Shown here: piece by piece, positions 1-7,711 of the stretch
Layout: each line of letters starts with the position of its first letter
Numbering within the stretch: the stretch's first letter is position 1
Assembly (NCBI GenBank): GCA_017436345.1
Contig: JAFSDH010000006.1
Coordinates: 1-40,202, forward strand
Source: Bacilli bacterium
GTDB taxonomy: Bacteria > Bacillota_I > Bacilli_A > RF39 > UBA660
Direction: 5' to 3'
DNA: 40,202 nt
Program-made: the position numbers and the translations under genes
The notes under the pieces: model-generated
Database searches by the model: none
What the model was told of the DNA's origin: nothing
Seen by the model: the letters and a program-made list of their open reading frames with translations, nothing else

Positions 1-219
1 ATAATAAACAGTATTACTATCTCTCGCAATTAACTTATCTTGTTTAGCTAGTTCTGTACTTGCTATACTAATATATTCTTTAGCAATTGATACATATGAC
101 TTTAAACGACTATCCTCAATATATTGAGTAACAGATACAATTCCTATTGTCATAAGTAAACCAAGTATTACTATTACAGCTAGTAACTCGACTAATGTAA
201 AACCATTTTTATTCTTCAT
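1..219 (-). CDS. Prepilin-like N-terminus of a surface protein, cut by the window edge
   Basis: The first 73 codons of a gene whose remainder lies left of the window. The product begins MKNKNG followed by FTLVELLAVIVILGLL, a type IV prepilin cleavage/methylation motif (cleavage after Gly6, Glu at +5, then a hydrophobic helix). ATG at 217-219 follows an AGGATGA ribosome binding site and a good promoter at 245-273. It is a tandem paralogue of the gene at 300-2354. Bases 1-141 are identical to 2133-2273, and differences are confined to the stretch coding the signal region. By analogy it is probably another prepilin-anchored leucine-rich-repeat protein, but its C-terminal domain cannot be seen. 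Confidence 0.85.
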   Translation of the reverse strand, partial: MKNKNGFTLVELLAVIVILGLLMTIGIVSVTQYIEDSRLKSYVSIAKEYISIASTELAKQDKLIARDSNTVYY

Positions 220-244
220 AATATCATCCTATCTTACTATAAAT

Positions 245-273
245 ATTATATAAAAAAATTAGAACAATCTCAA
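245..273 (-). promoter_or_regulatory. Sigma-A-type promoter of the partial prepilin gene
   Basis: On the minus strand, TTGAGA (268-273) and TATAAT (245-250) are separated by exactly 17 bases, 25 bases before the start codon. It sits directly behind the terminator of the gene at 300-2354, so the two paralogues are separately transcribed. Confidence 0.7.
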
Positions 274-274
274 T

Positions 275-299
275 AAAAAAAGTAATACAAAGTATTACT
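275..299 (-). terminator. Intrinsic terminator of the prepilin-LRR gene
   Basis: A perfect 8-bp stem AGTAATAC / GTATTACT (281-288, 292-299) with a 3-base loop is followed on the minus strand by a run of T. It abuts the TAA stop at 300-302. Confidence 0.8.
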
Positions 300-2354
300 T
301 TATTCACTTATAACTTCTATATTACCAGCTTCATGTTTAATTGTACCAGTTACAAAAGTATTATTAGTAGTATAACTAGAAGCTGTAAGCGTTGCCCAAT
401 TAAATGATTTACCAGTTTTATTAACTATTGTAACCAAATTAGGATTATTTCTTGCGCTATGACCAAACATACCACTAGTTGCCATCGTTTCAACTGTTGC
501 TGGTATAACAATCTTCTTATAACTCATCCATGAAAAAATTCCACTAATCTTCTTTAAAGATACACCTTTATAACTTTCTGGAATTGTAATAGTTCCACTA
601 ACACCATTTTGAATACCACCATAACTAGATAAATCACTATAATCAATAGCACCATTAGTTACCTTGTAAAAGAATCCACCATCACCATATTCACTAGTAA
701 AACTAGCTGGGATTTTATTACGAATAAATGCATTATTTTCAATTGTAAAATTCTGATCAACTTCAGTTAAAGATGGTATTGTAATAGATGTTAAATTAGA
801 ATCGGCAAAAGCGCTACCCTTTATTCTTTTCAACTTAATTCCATTAACCTCTGCTGGTATTTCAATTGTTCCACCAACTCCACCACCGGCCCATCCAGTG
901 ATAATTGAATAATCAGCACCTGTTCCATCTGTTTTTCTTCCATAAATAATCCCCGCTGCTCCTGTAACTTTATTTGTGTTAAATACATATTGTCCCATCT
1001 GTGTTACACTATTAGGAATGTTAATTTCCGTTAATTGATTACTTCTAAAAGCACCAGTATCAATTTTCTTTAATCCTTCATGTAGAGTTAAACTACTTAT
1101 CTTATTAAAAGCAAAAGCATCACTTCCAATAGTAGTAACAGTAGCTGGAATTTCAATATGGCCAGTAAGACCAGTTGAAGAAAAAGCATTTTGTCCAATT
1201 GTTTTTAATGCTACACCATTTTTTTCAGCTGGAATCATAACATTAGATGTCTTATTTCCTGCATAACCTACAATATAAGAATAATCTGCTGTTCCATCTG
1301 AATTCTTAGAATAAATAAAAGCACTATTATCATCAATATCATTTCCTGCAAAAGTTCCACCCGCAACCTTTACACCTGCTGGTAATGAAACTTTAGTTAA
1401 ACAATTATTATAAAAAGCATAACTACCAATACTTCTTAAACTACTCGGAAAACTAACACTACAGATATTATTACCTGCAAAAGCATATGTTCCAATACTT
1501 TCTATTCCTTCAGACATAATTAATGTTTTAATTTTAGAATTATAAAAAGCATAAGCACCAACAGTTTTTACTGAAATTGCTAATTTAACAGTATTAATAT
1601 TATTGCCTTGAAAAGCCCCATATCCAATTTCTTCTATACCTTTATATATCGTAACATTAGTAATACCTTTATTTTTAAAAGCACCTTCACCAATCTTATA
1701 AACATTAATACCATCTATTTTAGTAGGAATAGATACATCAGTACCACACGTTTTATCATAACCAGTTATTTCAATTCCCTTATCTTCATCAATAATATAA
1801 TCATAACAATCTTGTTTTTCAGAATCCACTTCTAAAGAGGGTGGTACATTTGTTATTTTATTTCCATCTTTATCATATATAACAATATTATCTCTTCCAC
1901 CAATTGCATTTGATGTACTTATTTCTGTTCTTGTATTTACTTCAACTGATCTTTTATTTAAATCTTTATCACTAACTTCATTTATAATATATCCAGCTGT
2001 ATCTATACTAGACCAATAATAATTGAAATCTCCTGTTTCAGGATCAATAGTTACAATTACATAAGCATCTACCCATTCTCCAAAAGGACTTCTACTATTT
2101 TCTTTTTCCGTTTTTAAATTATTAATATGAATATAATAAACAGTATTACTATCTCTCGCAATTAACTTATCTTGTTTAGCTAGTTCTGTACTTGCTATAC
2201 TAATATATTCTTTAGCAATTGATACATATGACTTTAAACGACTATCCTCAATATATTGAGTAACAGATACAATCCCTATCGTCATAAGTAAACCAAGTAT
2301 TACTATTACAGCCAGTAATTCTACTAGTGTAAAACCTTTATTATTCTTCTTCAT
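300..2354 (-). CDS. Prepilin-anchored BspA-like leucine-rich-repeat surface protein
   Basis: 684 residues. Residues 1-30 are a type IV prepilin N-terminus (MKKNNKG then FTLVELLAV, conserved Glu5). Residues about 30-140 look like a pilin-type stalk and small head. From about residue 180 to 660 there are BspA-type repeats (LRR_5 family) of the form 'I..GAF..N.I..V.IP..V..IG..AF', interrupted by longer inserts such as 'YSYIVGYAG' and 'YSIITGWAG'. The likely role is a surface-displayed adhesion or protein-binding module assembled or anchored through the prepilin helix; the ligand is unknown. The start has an AAGGTGATAAT leader and its own promoter (2377-2405). The N-terminal 141-bp stretch is identical to that of the neighbouring partial gene. 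No prepilin peptidase or pilus motor gene is in the window. Confidence 0.85.
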   Translation of the reverse strand: MKKNNKGFTLVELLAVIVILGLLMTIGIVSVTQYIEDSRLKSYVSIAKEYISIASTELAKQDKLIARDSNTVYYIHINNLKTEKENSRSPFGEWVDAYVIVTIDPETGDFNYYWSSIDTAGYIINEVSDKDLNKRSVEVNTRTEISTSNAIGGRDNIVIYDKDGNKITNVPPSLEVDSEKQDCYDYIIDEDKGIEITGYDKTCGTDVSIPTKIDGINVYKIGEGAFKNKGITNVTIYKGIEEIGYGAFQGNNINTVKLAISVKTVGAYAFYNSKIKTLIMSEGIESIGTYAFAGNNICSVSFPSSLRSIGSYAFYNNCLTKVSLPAGVKVAGGTFAGNDIDDNSAFIYSKNSDGTADYSYIVGYAGNKTSNVMIPAEKNGVALKTIGQNAFSSTGLTGHIEIPATVTTIGSDAFAFNKISSLTLHEGLKKIDTGAFRSNQLTEINIPNSVTQMGQYVFNTNKVTGAAGIIYGRKTDGTGADYSIITGWAGGGVGGTIEIPAEVNGIKLKRIKGSAFADSNLTSITIPSLTEVDQNFTIENNAFIRNKIPASFTSEYGDGGFFYKVTNGAIDYSDLSSYGGIQNGVSGTITIPESYKGVSLKKISGIFSWMSYKKIVIPATVETMATSGMFGHSARNNPNLVTIVNKTGKSFNWATLTASSYTTNNTFVTGTIKHEAGNIEVISE
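2133..2273. repeat. Direct repeat identical to 1-141
   Basis: 141 bases coding the stalk after the prepilin helix are identical to bases 1-141. Similarity continues with scattered changes to the start codon at 2354 (219). The extent to the left is unknown because the other copy runs off the window. Confidence 0.9.
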
Positions 2355-2376
2355 ATTATCACCTTATCATTAAATA

Positions 2377-2405
2377 ATTATACCAAAAGAACAACATAAA
2401 AACAA
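2377..2405 (-). promoter_or_regulatory. Promoter of the prepilin-LRR gene
   Basis: Minus-strand TTGTTT (2400-2405) and TATAAT (2377-2382) are spaced by 17 bases. The -35 lies inside the terminator hairpin of the upstream gene, so terminator and promoter share sequence. Confidence 0.6.
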
Positions 2406-2428
2406 CAATCCAAAATGATTGTTGTTTT
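2399..2428 (-). terminator. Terminator after the small membrane protein gene
   Basis: A perfect 12-bp stem (2399-2410 with 2417-2428; AAAACAACAATC and its complement) with a 6-base loop. It lies 19 bases beyond the stop of the gene at 2447-2854. Confidence 0.75.
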
Positions 2429-2446
2429 AATTTTACACATCTATTT

Positions 2447-2854
2447 TTATTTTTTCTTTTTAGTTTTACCTTCAGTTAATTCAACAGCTGCATCATAGTA
2501 AGGTTTAAATCTTTCACTATTTCTCATAGCTGCAGGAACTGTTGCTTTGGAAGCTTTAAATCCAGCCCAAGTCATAATAGCCCAAGGAATAGTTTCAAAA
2601 CTAATAATTTGCATATCTGGTCTAACTGCGATTGCTGCAATTTGTAAAGCACCAAATCCAGTAGCAGCTAAAGCAAGAACAGCTCCAACTTTAACAGCAG
2701 TTACTAATGCTTTTTTAAATGTGACCATACCTTTACTAGTTTGTACTCTAGTACTTTCACTATCTCTTAATGTATATCCTTCAAAATCTTTTTTTGCAGG
2801 TGTTACTACTCTTTCTTCCCCTGCATGTCTTTTTGCGAAATCTCCATTTGCCAT
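2447..2854 (-). CDS. Small membrane protein of unknown function
   Basis: 135 residues with no recognised family. A charged N-terminal half (residues 1-45) is followed by two hydrophobic segments (about 48-78 and 83-100). The C-terminus is basic and ends KTKKKK. The start has an AAGGGGG site about 10 bases upstream. It lies 51 bases downstream of another small two-segment membrane protein (2906-3262), probably in the same transcript, and is followed by a clear terminator. The shared layout (charged head, Ala/Gly/Val-rich hydrophobic hairpin, Lys-rich tail) suggests a functional pair, but no homology can be claimed by eye. Confidence 0.65.
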   Translation of the reverse strand: MANGDFAKRHAGEERVVTPAKKDFEGYTLRDSESTRVQTSKGMVTFKKALVTAVKVGAVLALAATGFGALQIAAIAVRPDMQIISFETIPWAIMTWAGFKASKATVPAAMRNSERFKPYYDAAVELTEGKTKKKK

Positions 2855-2905
2855 AATAATTACCCCCTTAATTTAATAACAAATTCTCTTTTTATTCTTT
2901 TTTAT

Positions 2906-3262
2906 TTATTTAGATTTTACTTTTACTTTTTCTTGATCTTTTGCTTCAATTCTTCTTTGAAGAGTTTGATTATGTTCATCTTCTGCTTGTAATCTAGCAC
3001 ATTCTTTATTTTCATCACTATAGAACTTAGCACTAACACCAGCAGCAGCAACACCTAATGCTGTTACTGTAATTGGTAATAATGTAAATCCAGTTACTAC
3101 TAATCCAGCAATCCCAACTCCTGTAGATAATGCTCCGATTGTTCCAGTTACTGCAAAGAATTTTTTACTAGCTCTAATTCTACCATAAGCTGTATCAATT
3201 ATTTCATAATTATCATTAATTCTTTCAACAGCTTGTTCTCTTGTTACTTTTTCTTTTTCCAT
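2906..3262 (-). CDS. Small membrane protein of unknown function
   Basis: 118 residues. Residues 1-33 are charged and helical, about 34-80 form a Gly/Ala/Val/Thr-rich hydrophobic hairpin (two likely membrane segments), and about 82-118 are a charged helix ending KVKVKSK. The start is preceded by GGGGGGA and a near-consensus promoter at 3292-3320, with a second promoter further upstream. It probably forms a two-gene operon with the gene at 2447-2854. No domain is recognised, and its function is not inferable beyond an envelope location. Confidence 0.65.
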   Translation of the reverse strand: MEKEKVTREQAVERINDNYEIIDTAYGRIRASKKFFAVTGTIGALSTGVGIAGLVVTGFTLLPITVTALGVAAAGVSAKFYSDENKECARLQAEDEHNQTLQRRIEAKDQEKVKVKSK

Positions 3263-3291
3263 ATATTTCCCCCCAATACAAATGTGTCATT

Positions 3292-3320
3292 ATTATAACA
3301 CAATACTATATAAAAGTCAA
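3292..3320 (-). promoter_or_regulatory. Strong sigma-A-type promoter for the small membrane protein operon
   Basis: Minus-strand TTGACT (3315-3320), a 17-base spacer and TATAAT (3292-3297). The RBS-bearing start lies 30 bases downstream. Confidence 0.8.
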
Positions 3321-3374
3321 TTAATTTCAAGTTTTTACAAATATCACATCTAGTAAGATTTACCCTCTTTCTAA

Positions 3375-3413
3375 ATGTGTACACATAATACCACAAAATC
3401 TTAAAAAAAGCAA
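3375..3413 (-). promoter_or_regulatory. Second upstream promoter with an overlapping palindrome
   Basis: Minus-strand TTGCTT (3408-3413), a 17-base spacer and TATTAT (3385-3390). A perfect 12-bp palindrome ATGTGTACACAT (3375-3386) overlaps the end of the -10 and the likely transcription start, which is where a repressor would sit. The regulator is unknown. Confidence 0.5.
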
Positions 3414-3454
3414 TTTTTACATAGAAATTACTAAAAAAAGCGTAATACAAACAC

Positions 3455-3481
3455 AAAAAAAAGAACTAAACGCTCTTTTTT
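3455..3481 (-). terminator. Terminator overlapping the end of the YitT-family gene
   Basis: Minus strand: an A-rich arm ending GAGC pairs, with one G-U, to GTTCTTTTTT, followed by further T. The TAG stop (3466-3468) is inside the hairpin. Confidence 0.7.
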
Positions 3482-4380
3482 CGACTATTATTCTTTTTCT
3501 TAGAAATATGTAAATTATCTATTTCTTTAGTAGATTTCATATGTTTACCAATTATTTCCGATACATCTGTAATTGTTACAAAAGCAGAATCATCAGCATC
3601 ATCTACAATTTTTCTAAGTTCAAATATTTCTAAACGTGTAACAACTACATATAAAATTATTTTAGATCCACTAATTAAACCGGAACCTTCTAATAATGTA
3701 CAAGTTCTTCCTAATCTCTTATAAATTTCATTTGCAATAACTTGACCATTCTCTGTAATAATCATGGCTGCTTTTCCTTTTTCTAATCCTTCATTTACTA
3801 AATCAATAATCTTAAATGTTATAAAATATGTAAGAAGTGAATATAAAGCTCTATCAATTCCGAACATAAAACCAGCAATCGTAAAAATAATTAAATTAAA
3901 CATTAAAACAATTTGACCAACTGAAAAAGAAGTCTTTTTACTAATTACAATTGCAACTGATTCTGTTCCATCATTACAACCACCACATTTTATAATTAAA
4001 CCAACACCTATTCCTAACAATACTCCACCATATACCATTGCTAAAATAATATCATGAGTAAACATAAATTCGACTTTATCTAATAATTCTACAAATAAAG
4101 AAAAAATCCCCATTGAATAAAAAGATTTAACTAAAAATCTACTACCTATATTTTTAAAACCAATATATAAGAAAGGTAAATTTAAACAAAAAATAACTAA
4201 TCCTAAACCAATTCCTGTAAGTTTACTAACAATAATTGAAATACCATTAACACCACCATCTAATATAGAATTAGCAACTAAAATCTCTTCAAGAGCAAAC
4301 GCAGCAATTGCGGCTCCTAAAGTCATACCTAAAAATTCAATAAAAGTTCTAATAAAACTACTAGCTTTTAACTTTGCCAT
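3466..4380 (-). CDS. YitT family membrane protein (DUF161 plus DUF2179)
   Basis: 304 residues, a usual length for the family. The N-terminal ~200 residues contain five or six membrane segments with the family pattern 'LDGGVNGISIIVSKLTGIGLG' and 'KCGGCNDGTESVAI'. The C-terminal ~80 residues are a soluble DUF2179 domain (from about 'KAAMIITENGQVIANEI' to 'VTITDVSEIIGKH'). The family is widespread in Firmicutes; its transported substrate is not established. A basic Lys/Arg tail follows. ATG has an AGGTGG site. A candidate promoter is at 4401-4429, and the terminator overlaps the stop, so it appears to be a single-gene unit. Confidence 0.85.
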   Translation of the reverse strand: MAKLKASSFIRTFIEFLGMTLGAAIAAFALEEILVANSILDGGVNGISIIVSKLTGIGLGLVIFCLNLPFLYIGFKNIGSRFLVKSFYSMGIFSLFVELLDKVEFMFTHDIILAMVYGGVLLGIGVGLIIKCGGCNDGTESVAIVISKKTSFSVGQIVLMFNLIIFTIAGFMFGIDRALYSLLTYFITFKIIDLVNEGLEKGKAAMIITENGQVIANEIYKRLGRTCTLLEGSGLISGSKIILYVVVTRLEIFELRKIVDDADDSAFVTITDVSEIIGKHMKSTKEIDNLHISKKKNNSRKKSV

Positions 4381-4400
4381 CTTACCACCTACCTATTTTC

Positions 4401-4429
4401 ATTTTAACATCTTTTCTAGAAAAAAACAA
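4401..4429 (-). promoter_or_regulatory. Candidate promoter of the YitT-family gene
   Basis: Minus-strand TTGTTT (4424-4429), 17 bases, TAAAAT (4401-4406). The match is moderate, and the -35 lies in the T-tract of the preceding terminator. Confidence 0.45.
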
Positions 4430-4452
4430 AAAAAGCATAACCAAGTTATGCT
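4421..4452 (-). terminator. Terminator containing the stop codon of the EamA gene
   Basis: A perfect 8-bp stem AGCATAAC / GTTATGCT (4434-4441, 4445-4452) with a 3-base loop, then a T-rich tract on the minus strand. The TAA stop (4446-4448) is in the stem. Confidence 0.8.
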
Positions 4453-5405
4453 AATCCCTCACTAATCCCTAAAATTACAATACCTGAAAGAACTATAAAG
4501 ATTGCTATATATTCCTTTAAAGATAACTTTTCTTTCAAGAAAATTCTAGATAATAAAACAGACCCAATACTATATGAAGCAATAATAGGACAAGCTAAAG
4601 TCGAATTACCACTAATCGCAAATACATAAAAGAATTGTCCTAAAGTTTCAAATATAGCAGCAAATAATCTTGATTTAACTTTAAATACACCAATTTCTTC
4701 TTTCTTAAATAATTTTAAATAAATAAATAAAATAAATCCATATATAAAGAAAGTATATTCATAAGCAATTAAAGCTGGATCTTCACCAATTAATTCTAAT
4801 TTATCTAAATATATAGCATCTAAAAAAGTCCCTGCACCATCTAAAATACAATATAAAAGTGGAAATATAAGAGCTGTAAAAGTAGCTATTTTCTTAACTT
4901 TTTCTTTTTTCTTAAATTTACTAAACTTATCTTTTTTTCTCTCTTCTTTTAACTTCTTCTTTTCTAATGCTTTCTCTTCCTTTTGACTCTTTCTTTCCAA
5001 AATAGATAAATATGTAACCCCTATTCCAATTACAATAATACCAATAACATCTAAAACACCTAAAGTTTCTCTAAAAATTAAGAATAACAAAATAGATGTA
5101 ATAACACCGCTACAGTTTTGAATTGGAGAAGCAATTGATAATTCCAAATATCTTAATCCTTTATATCCAATAACCATTGAAGCTATATAAAAGAAAGATA
5201 CTGGTAAATACTTAATTAAATCAAGAAAAACAAAATCTACTCCATTTAACAAAAGATAAATAGTCGCATGTATTCCCATTACTAGTCCAACCATTATCCC
5301 TGTCTTTAAATGACTATATTTATCTTCCTCTTTGGCACCTATTTTATAAAATAAGTCAGCTACAGCCCAAAATAATAACGTAACTATTGCATAAATAAAC
5401 CACAT
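4446..5405 (-). CDS. EamA/DMT-family membrane transporter
   Basis: 319 residues with about ten predicted membrane helices in two EamA-like halves (residues ~1-133 and ~175-318). A very basic linker of about 35 Lys/Glu-rich residues joins the halves (about 136-172), longer than the usual loop. The end of the second half ('ILLFLIFRETL' in half one, 'RIFLKEKLSLKEYIAIFIVLSGI' in half two) is typical of drug/metabolite transporters. It starts only nine bases after the flippase gene at 5415-6953, so the two are co-transcribed. Context suggests export of a lipid-linked or small envelope metabolite, but the substrate is unknown. RBS AGGAG. Confidence 0.8.
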   Translation of the reverse strand: MWFIYAIVTLLFWAVADLFYKIGAKEEDKYSHLKTGIMVGLVMGIHATIYLLLNGVDFVFLDLIKYLPVSFFYIASMVIGYKGLRYLELSIASPIQNCSGVITSILLFLIFRETLGVLDVIGIIVIGIGVTYLSILERKSQKEEKALEKKKLKEERKKDKFSKFKKKEKVKKIATFTALIFPLLYCILDGAGTFLDAIYLDKLELIGEDPALIAYEYTFFIYGFILFIYLKLFKKEEIGVFKVKSRLFAAIFETLGQFFYVFAISGNSTLACPIIASYSIGSVLLSRIFLKEKLSLKEYIAIFIVLSGIVILGISEGLA

Positions 5406-5414
5406 ATAACACTC

Positions 5415-6953
5415 CTACTTTCTTACTACTTTTCTTTTAACTTTATTTATAATACCTAAACCTAATTCTCTAAAATATTCAAATTCATAACTTTTATGAT
5501 AAAAAATATAAAATAAAATATTAGGAACAAGTACACATATAAAACATTTAATAATAAATTTTATCAAAATATGTCCACCAATTAAACTACATAAGTAGTA
5601 TAAAGATCCTCCAACTACTAATGTAAATAATAACTTTTTAAAATAATCTAAATAATAAAAACTTACTTTACTTTTTAATCCATCTTTAAATAAAACATAA
5701 ACTTCTATCCAAAAAGATAATGAAAAATAACTAATTGCTGTACCTAAAAAGACTCCAAAAACACCATACTTAATCCCAAGAATAATTGATACTACTAAAT
5801 TACATATTGCTTCAAATAAAGTACGATATCTATCTTTATAGAATAAACCACCAGCTTCTCTAAAAGAAATAACAACTTTTCTCATAACTGTAAAATAAAA
5901 ATTAAAAACAATTATTAATACAACACTAAATCCAAATATATATTCCTTACCTGCAAACATATATATAAAATCATTAAATAAAATAATCAAACATATTGAA
6001 CAAAAATAAGCAAGCCAAAAAGTTATAAAATTACTTTTCTTAAACAACTCTATTCTTCTAGATTCATCTTGATCAATAAAGAAATTACCAATACCCGGAG
6101 TTAAAGTCGTATATAACTGATTAATAACCATCATCAAAGCATATATAACTAAACGATAATTGGAATATAAACCTACACTTGCTAAACTAACATATTTAGA
6201 AATAATAATATTATCAGTGGAATTAACAACAACATTACCAACTTTTTGAATCATTAACCCTTTTGTATTTTTAATAATCTCAGATTTTTCTTTCTTAGAT
6301 AATTTCTTAATATTTTTTTCTTTTAAGAATGGATACATTTTATCAGCCTTACGACTTAAAGCCCAGTTAGATAAGATAGTCATAATAACTTGAATAATTA
6401 AATATCCGAAATAATCACGAGATATAATCAAATATATAATTTGAAGAAAATTCATCGCTATATAAAAACCATATCTATAAATAGTTTCAATATGACGATT
6501 TTGATCAGCTAATATTAAATTTCTTTTATATGAGAAAAAATAAGATACTGCTGTATTAGTAACAAAAAGTAAATATATAATTTCAAGACCTTTAATATCA
6601 GGCATATCATTTATAAAAAAATCAAGAAAAGGAGTTAAAGCAAAACCAATCCCAAAAATAATTAATCCAATAACAGTATAAACTTTCTTAAATAAAGCCA
6701 TTAAACTCTTTAATTTAGAATTATCTTTCTTAGCTAAAGGTTTATACAAAGAATATGTTATAGCTGTACCAACACCTAATTCACTTAATGATAAAATCGT
6801 TAATATATTAGAAAATAATCCATCAAGTCCCAAATAAGTACTACCAAGAATTCTAATAAAAACAATTCTAACAATAAAACTAGCCAAAATTCCAAGTCCT
6901 TGTCCGACAAATGAAAAAGATACATTTCTAATCATATTATTAGTTCTAGACAT
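5415..6953 (-). CDS. Polysaccharide/lipid-linked oligosaccharide flippase (Wzx/MATE-like)
   Basis: 512 residues with about 12-14 hydrophobic helices. The N-terminus 'NVSFSFVGQGLGILASFIVRI' and the following 'RILGSTYLGLDGLFSNILTILSLSELGVGTAI' are characteristic of the polysaccharide biosynthesis export family in Firmicutes. The likely job is flipping undecaprenyl-linked glycans across the membrane. The start has an AAGGTGATATT leader and a TATAAT-like -10 (minus strand) in the 50-base gap that also holds the terminator of 7004-7711. It is followed after nine bases by an EamA transporter. The substrate may be the product of the glycan operon at 9378-16901, but that is inference from proximity. 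Confidence 0.85.
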   Translation of the reverse strand: MSRTNNMIRNVSFSFVGQGLGILASFIVRIVFIRILGSTYLGLDGLFSNILTILSLSELGVGTAITYSLYKPLAKKDNSKLKSLMALFKKVYTVIGLIIFGIGFALTPFLDFFINDMPDIKGLEIIYLLFVTNTAVSYFFSYKRNLILADQNRHIETIYRYGFYIAMNFLQIIYLIISRDYFGYLIIQVIMTILSNWALSRKADKMYPFLKEKNIKKLSKKEKSEIIKNTKGLMIQKVGNVVVNSTDNIIISKYVSLASVGLYSNYRLVIYALMMVINQLYTTLTPGIGNFFIDQDESRRIELFKKSNFITFWLAYFCSICLIILFNDFIYMFAGKEYIFGFSVVLIIVFNFYFTVMRKVVISFREAGGLFYKDRYRTLFEAICNLVVSIILGIKYGVFGVFLGTAISYFSLSFWIEVYVLFKDGLKSKVSFYYLDYFKKLLFTLVVGGSLYYLCSLIGGHILIKFIIKCFICVLVPNILFYIFYHKSYEFEYFRELGLGIINKVKRKVVRK

Positions 6954-6984
6954 AATATCACCTTATCAAATTATAACATAAAAA

Positions 6985-7009
6985 TAAAAAAGAGTAATTA
7001 AAATTACTC
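6985..7009 (-). terminator. Terminator containing the stop codon of the FtsX-like gene
   Basis: Perfect 8-bp stem GAGTAATT / AATTACTC (6992-6999, 7002-7009) followed on the minus strand by a T-rich run. The TAA stop at 7004-7006 is in the stem. Confidence 0.8.
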
Positions 7010-7711
7010 GGAATAAAAAATATGATATAAAAAAAGAACAATAACACTAATAAGATCAAAAACACCAAGAATAATTCCATTATTATATACATTATAATTA
7101 TCCATTCTTTCAACAACATTAGTATATGGAATTACTGTAGAAAACCCATTTTCTTTTAAATAATCAATATCATTATTTAAATCATTATAATCATCAAAAA
7201 TAAAAGTATAATTAAAAACATCATGTTCATATAAAGAATATAAATATTTTAAAGATGATTCCGACATATAAACATATTTATCATAAAAAGGATTAATACT
7301 ATGATAAGTACCAACTACTAAAAAATAATATCTATCACCATTAATAAATAAAGGAATTTTCTCACCTACTAAATTATTATATTTATTAGATAATAAAATT
7401 TCAAAATCATCTCTTATTTCTCTACCATAAGCAATATCACAAGAAGAATCTAATGAATAAATAAACTTGAATTTATTATTATATAAAGATATATCTATAT
7501 CATCATAAGACAAATAATAAGGACTATATAAAGTATAATCCTGAGTAATTAACTTATCACTCTTAACTAAAACCATACTATTATATATATCCTTATTTTC
7601 AAACAAATAATGATGTAACCATAAAAGAAATATAATTAATATTAAAGATATTACAATAACTATATATCTAAAAGTATTACTATCAAAAAAATCTACCAAG
7701 TTCCAGTCCAA
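7004..7711 (-). CDS. Minimal FtsX/MacB-like membrane protein
   Basis: 235 residues: a membrane helix at about 13-33, an extracytoplasmic domain at ~40-205, and a second helix near the C-terminus (~212-231). The middle resembles the periplasmic core domain of FtsX/MacB permeases ('EILLSNKYNNLVGEKIPLFI', then 'RYYFLVVGTYHS'). Real permeases have four helices and an ATPase partner; here two helices and the ATPase are missing. It overlaps the end of the secreted-protein gene by 19 bases and has no convincing ribosome binding site. The most upstream start is TTG (7709-7711), so translation is probably coupled; another TTG at 7697-7699 is possible. It is the last gene of the 7004-9308 module and is absent from the second copy. 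It may be a shortened relic or a dedicated accessory protein. Confidence 0.6.
   Translation of the reverse strand: MDWNLVDFFDSNTFRYIVIVISLILIIFLLWLHHYLFENKDIYNSMVLVKSDKLITQDYTLYSPYYLSYDDIDISLYNNKFKFIYSLDSSCDIAYGREIRDDFEILLSNKYNNLVGEKIPLFINGDRYYFLVVGTYHSINPFYDKYVYMSESSLKYLYSLYEHDVFNYTFIFDDYNDLNNDIDYLKENGFSTVIPYTNVVERMDNYNVYNNGIILGVFDLISVIVLFLYHIFYSE

Noticed and set aside
1608..1835. Plus-strand ORF antisense to the LRR gene
   Set aside because: No ribosome binding site, low-complexity translation, and it lies fully opposite a well-supported gene. The same applies to plus-strand frames at 2547-2876, 9868-10224, 12289-12552, 19062-19497, 25310-25597, 26295-26525, 27147-27353 and 32445-32666.
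3340..3365. Second GAGGG...ATG-TGA start-stop element
   Set aside because: The ribosome site is weak and the spacing too long; probably coincidence.
3244..3456. Minus-strand 70-codon ORF upstream of the small membrane protein
   Set aside because: TTG start without a ribosome site, contains the two promoters, and the composition looks non-coding.
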